Assembly: GCA_002189035.1 (NCBI GenBank)
Contig: NEEC01000009.1
Coordinates: forward strand, 3,348,001 to 3,412,000
Length of the DNA: 64,000 bases
Direction of reading: 5' to 3'
Source of the DNA: Utricularia gibba
Taxonomy: Eukaryota > Streptophyta > Magnoliopsida > Lamiales > Lentibulariaceae
Shown: positions 38,601-51,769 of the stretch, piece after piece
Numbering within the stretch: position 1 is the stretch's first letter
How the letters are laid out: every line of letters starts with the position of its first letter
Translations under genes and position numbers: made by a program
Notes under the pieces: generated by a model
What the model was told of the DNA's origin: nothing
What the model saw: the letters and a program-made list of their open reading frames with translations, nothing else
The model's database searches: none

Positions 38601-40670
38601 TGATGGAAGTGATGCTGTTGATCATCCAAGGAGGTGGCATTCCAAAAACGCGTCAACATCATCTTCTATTACTGCTCTCCTTGAGAAGCTGCGTATGGAA
38701 CTACACGGTGCCAAAGAGAAATGTGGAAGTGACAAGGACGATTACCAGTTGACGAACAGGGTGGAGGAAGATTCAAAGGTTGGGAAGTCTTACAAGAACT
38801 CTCCCAATATGCATATAATAAGCTCCATTGTCGAAAGAACAGCTGGTGCTGGATGCTTTTCAGAGAGTGTAAGAATGCCATAATGTCTAATTTGCTATGC
38901 TTTTGCAGAATCATATGCTCTCAATCTTTTCATGATTTCACGTAGGGCCAATATTTTTTGTGCTGCACTGAGGACCAAATGCTGCAGTTGCTGTCCACGT
39001 TGTGGGTTCAACTTACTTCTCTGGATAATCAACCAACTAATTTGGAAGCAATATCACATACATTCTGTTTAGCAGCTATCCATTCCCACCTTAAGGTTAA
39101 CGGTCAACTATTTCTTCATTCCTTCGCTGCTGATTGTGCTCTCTCATTTTCGTGCTGTCTTTTCTTTTTTCTAGTTTTCAAGTGAAAACCTGGCCATTAA
39201 ATTTGTTCAACTTCCATTGTCGCTTAGAAGGATTGCTATGCAGTCCAGTGATGGTATGTCACTCTGGCCACAAAGGACCACTCCATATAGAAGTTGTAAA
39301 AGATAACTTAGTTATCTGTTTCTCTTGCTTGCAGTTTCTCTGCCTCCAGCCTATCAGTTATCACTTCACGTGCTATCAACCTCAATGCTTATATTTGCAG
39401 CAAAGTTGTATCATGGTGTTGATGCTAACCAATTGCACAATTTGTTACTCGGGTTAGATGTGAGTATTTGAAAGCTGCTTAAGGCTTTATGGTTTTTCCC
39501 TTTTTCTTCAGTATGCGCACAGGACATTTAGCAATAATTTTCAGGTGGATCCTCACATTGGCATCACAGATGACTTTCAAGTTTACTTAAAGCCTCAATC
39601 GAAGGTAGGAGATTACAATTCGTATTCTAACGAGGATGCTTTTTCTACTCTTGCTGGCCTTCGGGAGCAGTATAGTCAGCATGAACAGACGATACATGCC
39701 ATCTTAGCTGAAATTTTATCTACTTCTACAAAGGTATTTGTCATTGAAAACACTTGATAAGCAGTTCAAACGTTGAACAATTTTCTGATTCGTTTCTTGT
39801 TTCATTCAAGATTGAGCTGGATGATGTCGCCAAGCAACTTTCAGAAGGATTTGTGCTTGATGATGCATTTACTTTTGGACCTCAATTACTGCTCAACATC
39901 GACCACACCCAAGTGGCTGCTCGATCCAAGGAATCACAGTCCTTTGATGGGGTATTCTGCCTTCCGCTTTTCTAAAAGGATTTTCAGGCACTACTGTTGA
40001 ACAAAAGAAGAATGAAACTTAAATGTCATCTCTTTTGCAGGACTTCTCTGCAAATTCCTTCGTGGAGGACGATTCCGTGAGTGTATCTTCCATTGCGGAT
40101 ATGTCATGCCTTTCCCAAAGGGTGCCACCATCTCCATCTCCTTTGAATTCCAGTATTGTCAGCGTTGGCCAGCTTCTAGAATCGGTAAAAGCCAAAAGTG
40201 CATCCATTGTATGGTTGCACATATTTTTCTTCAGCAAGATCCCCATAAACAATAAACCGTTAATTTAGATGAACATAGTAATCTTTATCTACATGCTTCA
40301 GGCACTGGAGGTGGCAAGTCAAGTAGCCGGGGCATCAGTCTCGACGTCCCCACTTCCTTATAGTGCTCTCACAAATCAGTGTGAGGCCTTCGGGACAGAC
40401 ACGAGAAAGAAGCTCTCAAACTGGTTAGCCAGCGGATGTGATGGCTATTACACTAAACCGCCTCCGGCCCTGTCTGCCGTGGACAAGGTGAGCGAGCGCA
40501 TGCGTTTAAGTGAGATAGAAGGATGGTTGGAACTGAGATTTGCTTTCCATGTGTCCTTTTTTCACTAGATTAATTGCTGCGGAACGGGCCATGTTGCAGC
40601 CGTGCCGTCCCTGAGGTTGCCTCCTGCAAGTCCGTTTGACAACTTCTTGAAAGCAGCAGCCCGCGGTTAG
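35625..40670 (+). CDS. EFOP: EFR3-of-plants (EFOP) ARM-repeat plasma-membrane scaffold
   Basis: Plant EFR3 homologue that anchors the PI4K-alpha complex at the plasma membrane for PI4P supply. 19 exons: 35625-35759, 36157-36231, 36330-36445, 36627-36741, 36853-36981, 37068-37115, 37221-37426, 37520-37716, 37840-38126, 38205-38354, 38485-38868, 38946-39095, 39175-39253, 39335-39459, 39545-39733, 39811-39951, 40041-40184, 40302-40487, 40569-40670. They sum to 2958 nt, 985 residues. The N-terminus MGVISRKLFPVCESMCVCCP has a cluster of cysteines suited to S-acylation. ARM-like repeats follow (KLLAEIFPK, YVHF-type blocks not seen; VWAQ-like QIWAQICVQRMVDMSIE present). The C-terminus ends with the family tail LRLPPASPFDNFLKAAARG. 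No frame breaks; all junctions are GT-AG. Confidence 0.92.
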
Positions 40671-40721
40671 GACAGACGGGGGTGTTTCCCTGCTTCTGAC
40701 GACTTGGTTATTGGTTCACTA

Positions 40722-40742
40722 CATGCATGCATGCATGCATGC
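40722..40742. repeat. (TGCA)n short tandem repeat
   Basis: About five CATG/TGCA units in the 3' region of the EFR3-like gene; includes RY-like CATGCATG, here without a clear promoter context. Confidence 0.8.
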
Positions 40743-40969
40743 GTGCCTAGTCTGTTTCGTGTTGTTTTCAAGAAGACGTGGAGAAGATTGTGAAATGGAT
40801 CTGCGGATCCCCTTCTCGCGTCCAAGCGAAGCGTGCCTGCCAGTCATAAACCGATACAAAGAAGTCTGTGCATTCACATCAACACGAAATACATGGAACT
40901 AAGTTCGAACAACTCTCCTACAATTAGACAGCATATTTTTCTAACGACACATTCACTCGTCGCCACCCA

Positions 40970-41695
40970 CTATGCGCCGACGGGTGCTGTTACCGCCTGC
41001 TTCACTTTAGGCGGCCTTCCACGTCTTCGCGGCGGAGCCACGACGGGAACCGCTGCCGTCGCCGCCGCCGTGGTAGCAGCCTTTGGAGGGCGGCCACGCT
41101 TCCGCCCAGAAACGCTAGAGCTCATGGTTTTGGGCTTAGGCGGAGGCTGAGGTACCGACTGATCCCGGGTTTTAGGTGGCCGGCCACGAGGGCGTGAAGA
41201 AGGGTGGTCAACTCCGACGGGTAAGGGTGATTTGGGCTTTGGTGGGCGTCCACGGCCACGGCGGGGCGGAGCATTTGGATCAGGCTTCAGGTAATTGTTC
41301 TTGAAAAAAACGAGCTCGCCCGTGGATTTCATCCTGTTGAGATGGTGGCTGAGAAGCGCCGAGTGAGCTGATGGAAGATTCCCATACGTGGATTCGATGT
41401 GCTTGGAGATGGAAGATTTGTTGGACCCGTTCTTTTCGCTTAACGCTTCAATTGCCCTCAGAATCATCTGCAAGACAAGATCAGCTGTACATGTTAACAA
41501 AAACAGAAGAAACTCCCAACACAGTGGTTATATTCAATCGCTTCACGTAGCGCAGTACTACCACCGGCACACATGGGCAAACACAAGAAAACAACGAATT
41601 TACACCTCCGGATACTGGGGTATGGTTTGTGCCACCGCCGGCGGAGCATGAGACACGTTGGGAAGATTAGCGCCGCCGCCTTGTTCGGTCGCCAT
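40970..41695 (-). CDS. HMGA: HMGA-type AT-hook protein with histone H1/H5 globular domain
   Basis: Chromatin architectural protein binding the minor groove of AT-rich DNA. Two exons, 41606-41695 and 40970-41467, 588 nt, 195 residues. After a Pro-rich start (MATEQGGGANLPNV, IPQYPEM) comes the H15 winged-helix domain: ALSEKNGSNKSSISKHIEST, HSALLSHHLNRMKSTGELVF. Four AT-hooks follow: RRGRGRPPKPK, RPRGRPPKTRD, GRKRGRPPKAA and RRRGRPPKVK. The intron sits just before the H15 domain, as in other plant HMGA genes. No frame breaks. The ATG at 41695 is the first in a clean exon; the downstream AUG after the intron would delete the N-terminus. Confidence 0.94.
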
Positions 41696-42137
41696 CTTCG
41701 GAAAACCCCCAGAGAAAGAAAAAACAAAAGCCTAAAAAATCGGGATTCTGGAAAAATCAGCAATCAATTTCCCCGCAAAAATCAAAATACATGGCAACGG
41801 AGCCGGTGGAGGTTTCAGGTAAGATCTGAAAACGTATAAAGCATCGCATTGCAGGTAAGGTAAAGAGGAGGAGGACGACGACGATGGGGGTGTTCATGTG
41901 ACAGCATCAACGGCTAGGAGTTTCTCCCTTACTTTTAATCCAAAGGTCCAGATTGTCTTACCTAGGATCGATGACGTGTTTGTGCTATTCGGATGCACGC
42001 GTACCCGGAATGCCAAATAATTCTAATTGATAAAACATCCTTCTCTCCGACCCATGTTGGGCTGGGCCCATCCACACGGCCCAAAACAGTTTTTCTAAAC
42101 AAACTCCTGCACAATCTGCTGCTGTTCAAGGAATGAT
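41696..42137. other. HMGA promoter and MED23 3' flank
   Basis: 442 bases between two minus-strand genes. Contains GGGCCCA-type motifs near 42063-42080 that resemble TCP/site II promoter elements. No gene. Confidence 0.5.
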
Positions 42138-45100
42138 TTACGTTGCGTTTGCAGCGAGCTTTGGGTGGGCTGCTGCATATATCGAACAACTGGGATCTGC
42201 CTTCAGGTGTGTTAGAAGATGCTGCAGGTCAGGTCTCAAAGTTTCTGCTGTTCTGCCGATCAGCGCCAGCACTTCTGCTCTTGGTTTGCTGCTGGGTTGA
42301 ACAGGTCCTCCCTGTCCATCGTAATGCGCTATCTGATGCCTGCACAGGCACATCATCAACAACATAAACATGTATACCAAGACTCTGAAACTCAACGGAT
42401 GATGCATGTGGTACTACTAGTAGTAGGTTCATCTTACAGGAAATCTACAATGTCTGCAATTTCCGATGCTTCCACACCAGCAGACGCAGGTGAATTTCTC
42501 CCAAAGACATCGGTCATTAAACTCAATAGTACAGTCAACGTCTGGCAGAAAAAAACCAAGCAGGGAACCTCTTAGCTGCTGGAAATAAGGTGGGTTCAAC
42601 TCGTTTATTGGAAAGGCTACCTTTGTGAAAAGGTTGTTTGCATTCACCAATCTGTGAAGCAACGGGCCAAGTATGCGGAAGGCAATTCTCAATCCCGCAA
42701 CTGATGTTACGGGCTTGAGGTGATTGATGATGAGATGTGTTCCCTCCATCCACTCTAATGGAAGGTTACTGAAGAAGGCATGCAGCAGTGCTACCACATT
42801 ACCTATCAAATGAATACCACACGTGGAAGCAACTAAAAACGAGGACTTGAGAAAAAAAGCATCCAGGGTTATTCTCAAGAAAAGACGGGAAAAGTTAACA
42901 GTTTGAAGCAATGAGATACATCAGCATGACCAATTCCTTTCCAACGCCAACTCAAACATTAACAAGATAACTGAAAACAAACAATGCGTACCGATAGCAG
43001 TAGACGTGTTGTCCTGGGAAGCCCATGTTGGATCCAGCAAAGCATAAGACACAGCGGAATTCAGCTCACTGACTGTTCTCTTCCCATCAGAAAGCCAGCA
43101 GCTTTCTTTGATTACACGAGCAGTCTCAGTATAGAGTTCAATGCGAAACTCGGATGGAAGTTGAGCCAAAAGGAGACCACAGGCTTGGATTACAAGGCAG
43201 GATAACTGCTGACAGGTGTATCCACTACGCCATGTGAAATTTGAGTTACTTAATCCTGACACTGTGGAAGTCCTTGTTGCACCTGAATCACTGCTTCCAC
43301 CAGAAGGAGAAGTTGGAGCAACGCAACTTTGGCCTGCACCACTCGGTTGTAATCCATTGCTAGATTGAACAAGAGTTGGTTGTATCTGGACCACAATTTG
43401 AACAAGTGATCTTATAATCTCACTTGCTGACACGGGCAGTGAGAGCATTTCAATAACCGCTGTTTCGAGAATTAGCTGGGTGTATGTACCAGGATCCTGG
43501 ATTTGGTAGAATGGTTTCTGACCTTCATTAGAAGCAGTAGTACTAGCCTGTGATGTGGTACCCTTGTTCGTTGCAGATGGTTGAAGACCACTGGACAGAT
43601 CTCCAAAATGCCCATATCTGCCAGCGTTATTCAGAGGAGGGATAACATGATCTACTAGACCTAACAAAATGTTGACAAAATAGTCCCGTGGAGGGCAGAT
43701 TGAAACCACACGTTGAGCAAATGACTCCGAAAATGGAACCTGAAAGAACCATTTAATTAAATAAACCGTCACAGGCTATAAATTTCAGAATTGAAAATAA
43801 CCATTCACCTTTTTCGCGCTTAATAAATTCAACAACTGGTGTATGATCTTCACTTCGAGATGACCATAAAAATATGCAAGAACTTCACGCACAAATGTGA
43901 AAACCAGAGGATAATACTGAAGAAGTGGTGAATACATTCGTAGAACTTCTTCTGCTTTATCAAATCGATCATTCTCAATAAGCCTATAAATGATTAGCGG
44001 AATCACAGGTAGCAACCTCGCAGCAACATCATCAAAAAACACCGGGCACCTAAGAGAAAGAATATATTTTTCAAGATACTGATTTACACAAACAGGAAGC
44101 AGTAAGCATGCCATATTGTCCTGGTTCATATATGATGTAAACTGCCTCCAAATTAATTGTTTCAAGGTTAAATAAAATTATAAATGCATCTGAACCAATC
44201 GCATTTCTGCTGAGTCAGAAATTTACGCACAGTTTCACTTGTAAATCAAATGTGTGCATATGCGGAATGAAGAAAAACTCCATTTCTAGTAGGAAGGGGC
44301 CACACTCAACAAAAATCACCTTTCTCTCCATGACAGATAATTGCCAAGAGCTTTCTGCAATTCTGGACGTTTGAAAGTTCCAGAAAATAGCCAATGTTCT
44401 GGTGGACCACGATTCAAAATATACAACTTTGCTCTTTGTTGGAACTCCTTGCCACAAAGTATATTTACCTATTGATAGTAAGAAGGGGGTGAAATATTAT
44501 GCAATCAAAGGGGTAGTGAAATGTGGAAGGAGAATGGAGTAGATGAGAATAAATGCAGAAATTAACATCTCAATGTGTACCTAACTGTGATATTTTCATA
44601 ACACACGGTGAAACAAAAAATCATGCATTGCACCATTTCATGGGATTAATAGATTCTGCTACAAGATCCCAGAACACCCGAGAGCTCTCATTAATAGGAA
44701 ATAAACACTTGATGCTTATTCCTTACACTAAAGGCATAATTAATATTTTTGTTATTCTTGAGTTAAGAATAGCACATGTGATTTGCATGAAGAGTATCAG
44801 TGCACTTCAACATTTTAAATTCAAGTAGTATCTCCAAAAAAAAATCTTATAGACTTTTTATTGGAATGAGGACTAGTTAGACTTTCAATAAACAGATCTA
44901 GTAAGAAAATTAGAGGAAATAGCACCAATAAAGATAGGTTAAGCTTACCACAATCTCCAGAGCATGAGGGTCATGATCACAATCAATAAGTGCTAAAAGC
45001 AAAATGTCCAGGGGAAGCAGTTCATGAGTCCAAATGAAGAATGCCAGGTTGTTATATGCTTTGACCATGATATCCTGATAAAATATTGTAATTTCTCAAG

Positions 45101-48100
45101 AAAACATTTAGTGATGGAAATTGCAAGATAACGTACTTGAAAAATAACACACCTGCAAAGGACGCCCACGCTGGAGCTCTAGGTTGAGATGATGCAATAA
45201 TACATCGACCATTGTATAAATATTTGCAGTAACTTCTTCAGGGGAAAATTCTCTCAGGACGCGACCCTGTATATATATATGGGGCTTGATGAGACATACT
45301 CGTGCAAAGACAGAAATTGAATGCCAATACATCGCTTTGGACATTGAGTGATAATTCTATAAACGGATAAAAAACGCAGCTACGTAACTAATGACCAAAA
45401 CTCACAAGATGCAAACTATTGATGCTTTCAGGGTGGCTGTACATAAGTATCCAGGTACCAGCACAAAGATACTGTCGATGCTGAGGAAAGCTGTGATTCA
45501 TATAAGTCATTACATAGGATGGATCAGCTGATATAGAAACAAGTTGGGTGCATTGATTTAGTACAGTAGCCTCGGCCTGCAAAAGACAAATGCTTAGCAG
45601 GAATGCAGATTTTACACTCATGCAGCCTGAGGGTGCTAACCTACTCATTTATAGCTTTAAGTTGGCTGGAATGCAGTGGCATACATTTCATATTTCCTTG
45701 TGTATAAGAAAGAAAATGCATGAATATTAAGATTAAGCACCTGCTGCCATGCTTGAATTGCTATGTTCCTTTGATCAATCCGTCCTGCCAAGGCTTCACG
45801 CAGGATGGAAGGGAAATAGCGCATGGTTTTTTCTGACCATGCATGTTGACTGTTTGCAAGTATCTGTTCCAACATAGTCGGAAGGTACAAAAGATGTTCA
45901 ACCTCTGCAATTCCACGAGTTTTAATTACAATAGCAAGAACTACAACTGTAATTCGATTCAAAGTTTCTGTGAACTCTGTTGGACCCTAAGCAGATAGAT
46001 CAAGGAAACTGTCAATGTTCAGTAGGCAACACCAATCTGTACTGTGACCAAAATGGTAAGCAAATGCATTATCCTACCTTCCCATCTCGCTTCACATAAA
46101 AAAATTCTCTCATTGATGATAAAAGATTCACACACAAATTTTCTGCCAGCCTAAAACAGCGATGATCCCCACGTTTCCCCTTCAGAGACGCAATTCTTTT
46201 TGTGATATCATGAAGTAGGGTTTTGTTCTTCCCCTGGTACCTACAAAAGCAGAGAGTCTAAGAACTAAAAAAGCATTAAAAAGTGCAGTGTCTTCAGGAT
46301 AAAATACTCAGCAAGCTAACACTTTCCATAAAAGAGGTCATTCACCTGTACAGTGAAAGCAAACGATAGTTCAGAATTTCAAAGACCAAAATAGAGGCAG
46401 CGGGTCTGCTCAGCGTGTTTGAGTTTTTCTGGGTCAGATGCTGCAATGAAACTTTAAAGTAACTCACGAAAGCATATATCACAAAAATTAACCACTAAGA
46501 TTGAGCTGAATGAATCATAACATTTTTTTTCGAGAATAGAACTACATCACATGTGGGGAATATTGGTTTTTTTCTTTTTGTTCGGAAAAAAGCTGGAGAT
46601 GGACCCATATTACTGCACAATGTTTAACTGACGAGAACAACATAATTAGTTAAGCAGTCAACCATATGTGCAGAATAAAAAGTACCGTCAACAGGTGACG
46701 GAACAAGGCATGGGGAGAAATAAGAAGCACACGGACATATGTTTCAATCATGGCAATGCTGGGGACAACCTGCAGCAGCACAGGCCAAAGCAAACATCAT
46801 TTTACTTAAGCTTCAACCCAGGTTCAACAGTTAAAAAGAATAAAATGTAGATGAATAGTTCCATATATGGATTGATTTTATGCAAGGCTACAGATATATT
46901 TCCATGCAGTTGAAAAGAACAAATAAATAAATGATACATTTCAGAGTTATACCTGTCCTGAGAACATGGAGTCTTCCATGTGGTTTGCGAGTTTCAAGCA
47001 CAAATTTATAGAAAATCCAGATAATAAAGACATTGGTAATGGACTGACTTCCTGCATCACCCTCAACCTCTCGTTTGCCTGTAGATTTGAACCGGATACC
47101 ATTTCTGTTTCTCCGGCAGACGTTAACCAATTCATGACAGTATCCAAAGCAGGTGCTGCCATTGTGTGCGAGACTACCCAAAACATTCCTATTGATCTTT
47201 CATCCATATTTCGGTAATCCATTAGGCGTTCACCTGTTCACATGAACATGTAGAGAATATGAAAATGCATGAATATAGAATCGAGGCCAAAGTAACACAA
47301 GGTTCTGAAGTAACTAAACGACAGGAATATCTGTAAATATTGCAGCATATACAGATAGTGAATGAAGACGTCAATAGCCCACATTTACTCAGTCATCAAC
47401 AACTCTTTCCGAAGAGGTGTCACTTTTACAACAAAGTCAGCATATTGCAAATAAATGCAACACATCCGCACCGCAAATATCAACATGTTATATCATGCAA
47501 AGCACATATATTTCTTAAACAGATAAGAAGTGTGGAAAAATAACATTAGGTTGGAACCCAGAAGTTAAGGCCACCATGAGTTGGACCTATTAATTTTCAT
47601 CAGAGCGGTCTATATGTAGCATGCGGGAATCACATCCTAGGATAATGTTTTCTCCAGATCTATTAATTAGCCATAACCACTGTCACAATCATCGTTATTA
47701 CTAGGCGCTACAATTATTTTCATCATCATTGCATTTGAATTTAGTTAATTCGGTCTTCTAACCTATATCTCACCTAAATTGTAAATAGACCAATTAACTG
47801 AGTTTTCAATGATTTCAGAAAAGACTTTGAAAACCTATATGCATATAAATATTAGCAACCACATCTTGAGAACACGGATGAACAGCCACTCATTCATACT
47901 GCACTCAATAACAGCTCAAAAAACAGACACAATTGCACCAAGTTAGCTTCAAGTTACAAAATATCACATGCAATAGTCATGATTTGATACAACTACCTTT
48001 GCTAACTTGTCTCCACCACTCGTCAATTTGCTTTCCTTTTTGAAGCTGCTCGCTATTTAAGTATTCCCTTGCTGATGTATTTAATGACCAAATGCGCAGA

Positions 48101-51100
48101 TTCAGGCAGCTGATAATAAAATCTAGCAAGACAGTTTGGGGATTATTAGGATCAGATCCACGGTCTTCTTTATGGAATGAGAGAATTTTTCTGGTTGTCT
48201 CCACCTACACATCATTACGCATTTAAATCAACTCTGAATACCTTAAAAACCTGAATATTAAATATGAAGAGACATTGTGACAAGGAAAAGAGTAATTACT
48301 TTTCGTGGGTCTGTATTCAGTGCGCTAACGACTAGTTCCACAAGAATTATCTGAGCAAACAGCCATGTGACATGGTTGGTTCTAAGGACATTTGGAGCAC
48401 CATCTTGAAGCCGAGAAACAAGCTTATCGACAAAGTCAACGAAGTCTATGCATCCATGCTTCATGAGGAAAAAGAATAAATCCGAAAAAATAAGCCATTC
48501 CTGCCAGCAGTTCGTCTCTGTAGATTCACAAAATCATAAGCGCCTTTCCTAATAAAAATAGCCATACAGGAGCACCTAACAGCAGAATTAATGAAAACAA
48601 CCATAATTCTGTGAAATTTGAGAATGAAGGACGTTTGCTTAAGTTTGTCAATTTCATTATCTCCACAATTCTGGCATGGCTGCGTCACCAATGATTTCAA
48701 AATTAAAAAAGAACCAGCATCCACCATACCACATAATTATTGTTTAAATTGTTCTCATCATCAAAACAGACATGAGTTCGTTTAGTCTGATAAGAATGAA
48801 GAGCTTACCTGAGTTTGAAAGTTTTAGTAGTTCCACAATTCTATCGATTGTTGCATCAGTTATCATTTCTGAGGTAAAAACAGCACCAGCAGTAGGTCCT
48901 TGTGCAGGAAGCCTATGGCATGGTGCTAAAAGTAAAACCCGTCTCCACCAATCTGGTGATGGAGTGTTACAGAAAGCATGCCTCAAACATCTAAGAGCTC
49001 TTTCCCAGTCAAGGCTTTCCCGCTGAATAGATGCTGCAAGTTCCTGTAGCATGCTTTATCAGTCCTTTGCAACTCAATTCTTAATTTCTTGGATATTCAA
49101 CATAGAAACCAATTATTCGAACCCACAAACAAATATTTTTGAAGATAGAGAAGCCACAGACATCCATTCTCAACTTGTTCGCATATGTAGACCATCTAAC
49201 CTAAGATTCTGACAATCCTTTGCTTTGAATCACACTATTCATGTGTAGGCTTCTGACTATCCTTTGCTTTCAGTCACACTGTCCATCTCTAGGTTTACAT
49301 GAACAATATCTTGTTAAAAATTTTGAAATTTCAGAACTGCATTAAAAAATAAAAGTAATCACTGCTTTCTTAGAAATAGAAGCTCATAGAGCTTATGTCC
49401 CTAACACCATCTGAATTACTCACAGAAAGGGCCTAACCGAACTTTTATTTAAGAAAAAAAACCTTTCCAATCTTATCCATTAAATAAACAGCTTTATGAA
49501 GAATTATAATTACGAATCCAGAGATTCAGTATCCAAATACCACTCCACCTCTTCAGGATATATTTGACTTCAATGTGAAGTATAGAATCGGCACATAGGG
49601 GCGATATCATTACCTCTCCATGCAAAGGTTCCCCCAGCAAACTAGGGTATGTGATAGGTGAATGCCGCATATTAATGACGGTTTCACCAGGTGTGTTGCC
49701 AGTGGCCTGAGGCTGAATTCTGGAAGTGCCAAAAGTCGGACAGTGAAGGTGTTGATCCAGCATTTGCATATGCATCGCCATCATATCTCTTCTCTTGTGG
49801 ATTTCAAGAAGAAGCGTAAAAAGTGCCTCATCATCTGGTATGTTCTCAATAAATTGCAGGCCACTACGTATCAATTCATAAAATGGCACACGACATTTAG
49901 TCTCCTCCACTAACTGCCAAATTACATCCAAACAGTTATGCACCCATTCCAGCAGTGTAACATCAGGCATCCAACATTTTGCACTATCAAACTCATCGAC
50001 TCCATGCTGTTTTTGATCCCAATGGCCAAGCCAATTCAACATGTGATTTAGAATATCAGCATGGGTCACTGGCTTTAAATTAGTGCGCAATCCTATCAAG
50101 ATTATCTTACAGGACAATTTTCGTAGGCAACTAAGAGTATTTTCTCTTACAGACGAGTTGATCCTTGCTGACTGCTGGACCATGACGGTGGTGTCATTAG
50201 ACTTCAAGGGTGACAACGGAGTGCAAGAAGATGGCTCCGCTGCTGAGTGTGCAGGTGATCCAACACCATGCATTGCATTCAAGGGAGGAGAAGCAGGAGT
50301 TGATGACTGGAAACTGATAGAATTTGGAAGGGGATTTGAGGGTTGCAGGCCTGACTGCGAAGAAGTTGAAGATACAACAGCTGCAGCTCTTTGGCAGCCC
50401 TGAAAAAGGGGGATTCTGCTGAAGAAACTGATGAAAGAAGTGCTGTTAAGAATGTGTCCCAGTTAATGCACCCTCTACTGCACAAGGCGCTTACTGCAAA
50501 GAGCAAAAAATCAGCTCTAGGAGCATGAGTACAGAACTGGAGCACCAGAGATATGAGAATGGATTCTGTTACGGAACACAGTAACTCCTGGTCCTGGTTA
50601 GAATATATCATGAAATATGTAAGTAAGTACACGATCTCCATGAAACATGTTCTTAAAGTAAGAAAAAAAAAAGCCTCAAATTGAAGTCTGCTCTTAAAAC
50701 CTTACAGGAAACTCTCTCCGTATCTGCTCAAAGTCCAGAAGAAATCGTTCATTGGGTGGAGGAAACTCTTTGCTAATAGCAGTAACTCTCTTCTGTGCCT
50801 TGTTCCTGCAGTTTACTAGGCTTAAAAAATCATGCTTATAAATTAAAAAAAAAACAGAATGCAGCAGTCTTTCCAGGAAAATATTTGCCTCTAGTAAAAA
50901 AAAAGATAGGCATGGTATTAAGGAATTACGACTCACGGGGGTTCCCGAACTTGTTCGTCCGGTTTCTGCCAGGCATTTCTCTGCGAAATTGAATCGCCAT
51001 AAGGAATATTAATTGAGGAATAGAAGCCGACAAGCTTAGGAGCAACAAAAGGGATACAACTTTTTATACGGAATGATTCAAATACTTACCCCCAAGTAAA

Positions 51101-51245
51101 GATTGAAGAGCTCGAGTATGCGGGGTAGAGCAGGATGGACATGGTGACCACGAGCGGCAGAGGAAGAAGGTCGCTGTTGCGGCTGCACGTTGCTGAGTTG
51201 CTCCATCTCGGAGACGGGTTGATTTTGGGAAACAGCACGCCGCAT
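42138..51245 (-). CDS. MED23: Mediator complex subunit 23
   Basis: Tail-region subunit of Mediator, linking transcription factors to RNA polymerase II in the nucleus. 21 exons (high to low): 51090-51245, 50937-50980, 50706-50805, 49614-50593, 48809-49043, 48300-48517, 47997-48204, 46953-47233, 46686-46769, 46346-46440, 46078-46240, 45741-45986, 45406-45576, 45153-45266, 44949-45074, 44320-44468, 43809-44049, 42992-43739, 42621-42802, 42438-42541, 42138-42339. They sum to 4847 nt. One base is missing in the A5G5 run at 50403-50412, where the frame changes before GCQRAAAVVSS. Adding it gives 4848 nt, 1615 residues, the length I expect for plant MED23. Family blocks: INWDTFLTALLSSVSS, FIENIPDDEALFTLLLEIHK, LDQHLHCPTFGTSRI, SIGMFWVVSHTMAAPA, GQKPFYQIQDPGTYTQLILE, HYDGQGGPVQPSSKPR. 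Otherwise intact. Confidence 0.94.
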
Positions 51246-51769
51246 CACCTGGAAATAGTCATCAAGCAAGTCCCACCCAATGCGGAAAAATGAAGGGAAT
51301 CAAATTGCGAGTTGGATTCGCATGAACTGCGAACGGATACTAAAGGGCAGGCAAAAATGCAAAATCAAGGTAGCTGTTCAATGGCGAACCCGCGACCCGA
51401 AGAGAAGGATTTGTATATGGGCTGGGCCGACGCCCATATCCGTTTCTCCTTTCTTTTTTTGTCTTACGGCCTTTCGCCGTTTCTGCTATTTCGTTCCAAG
51501 CAACTTTACTGTTAACCTTTTTTGTTAGTAATGACTCCAATGGACTTGTGAATCGAGTGGGGGAGTAGAAGACGAAGCTTAATCTCATCACATCCAAGTG
51601 TCTTCATCATACAACTAGATGCCGAAAACAGTCTTCTTTCTTTTAATGACGCAAAGGCGAATCGCCGTCAAATGGAGGGATAATAAATGGAGAGGGTGAC
51701 CTTCGCCTACCACTCGACTGAAGCAGACGGCTTGTGTTGTGGGATTCTGGGTCTGGATCTGGATCTGGA
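51246..51769. other. MED23 promoter and GH9 3' flank
   Basis: Contains TCTGGA tandem units at 51747-51769 just past the endoglucanase stop. No gene. Confidence 0.5.
51747..51769. repeat. (TCTGGA)n hexanucleotide repeat
   Basis: Three to four TCTGGA units immediately 3' of the endoglucanase stop codon. Confidence 0.8.
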
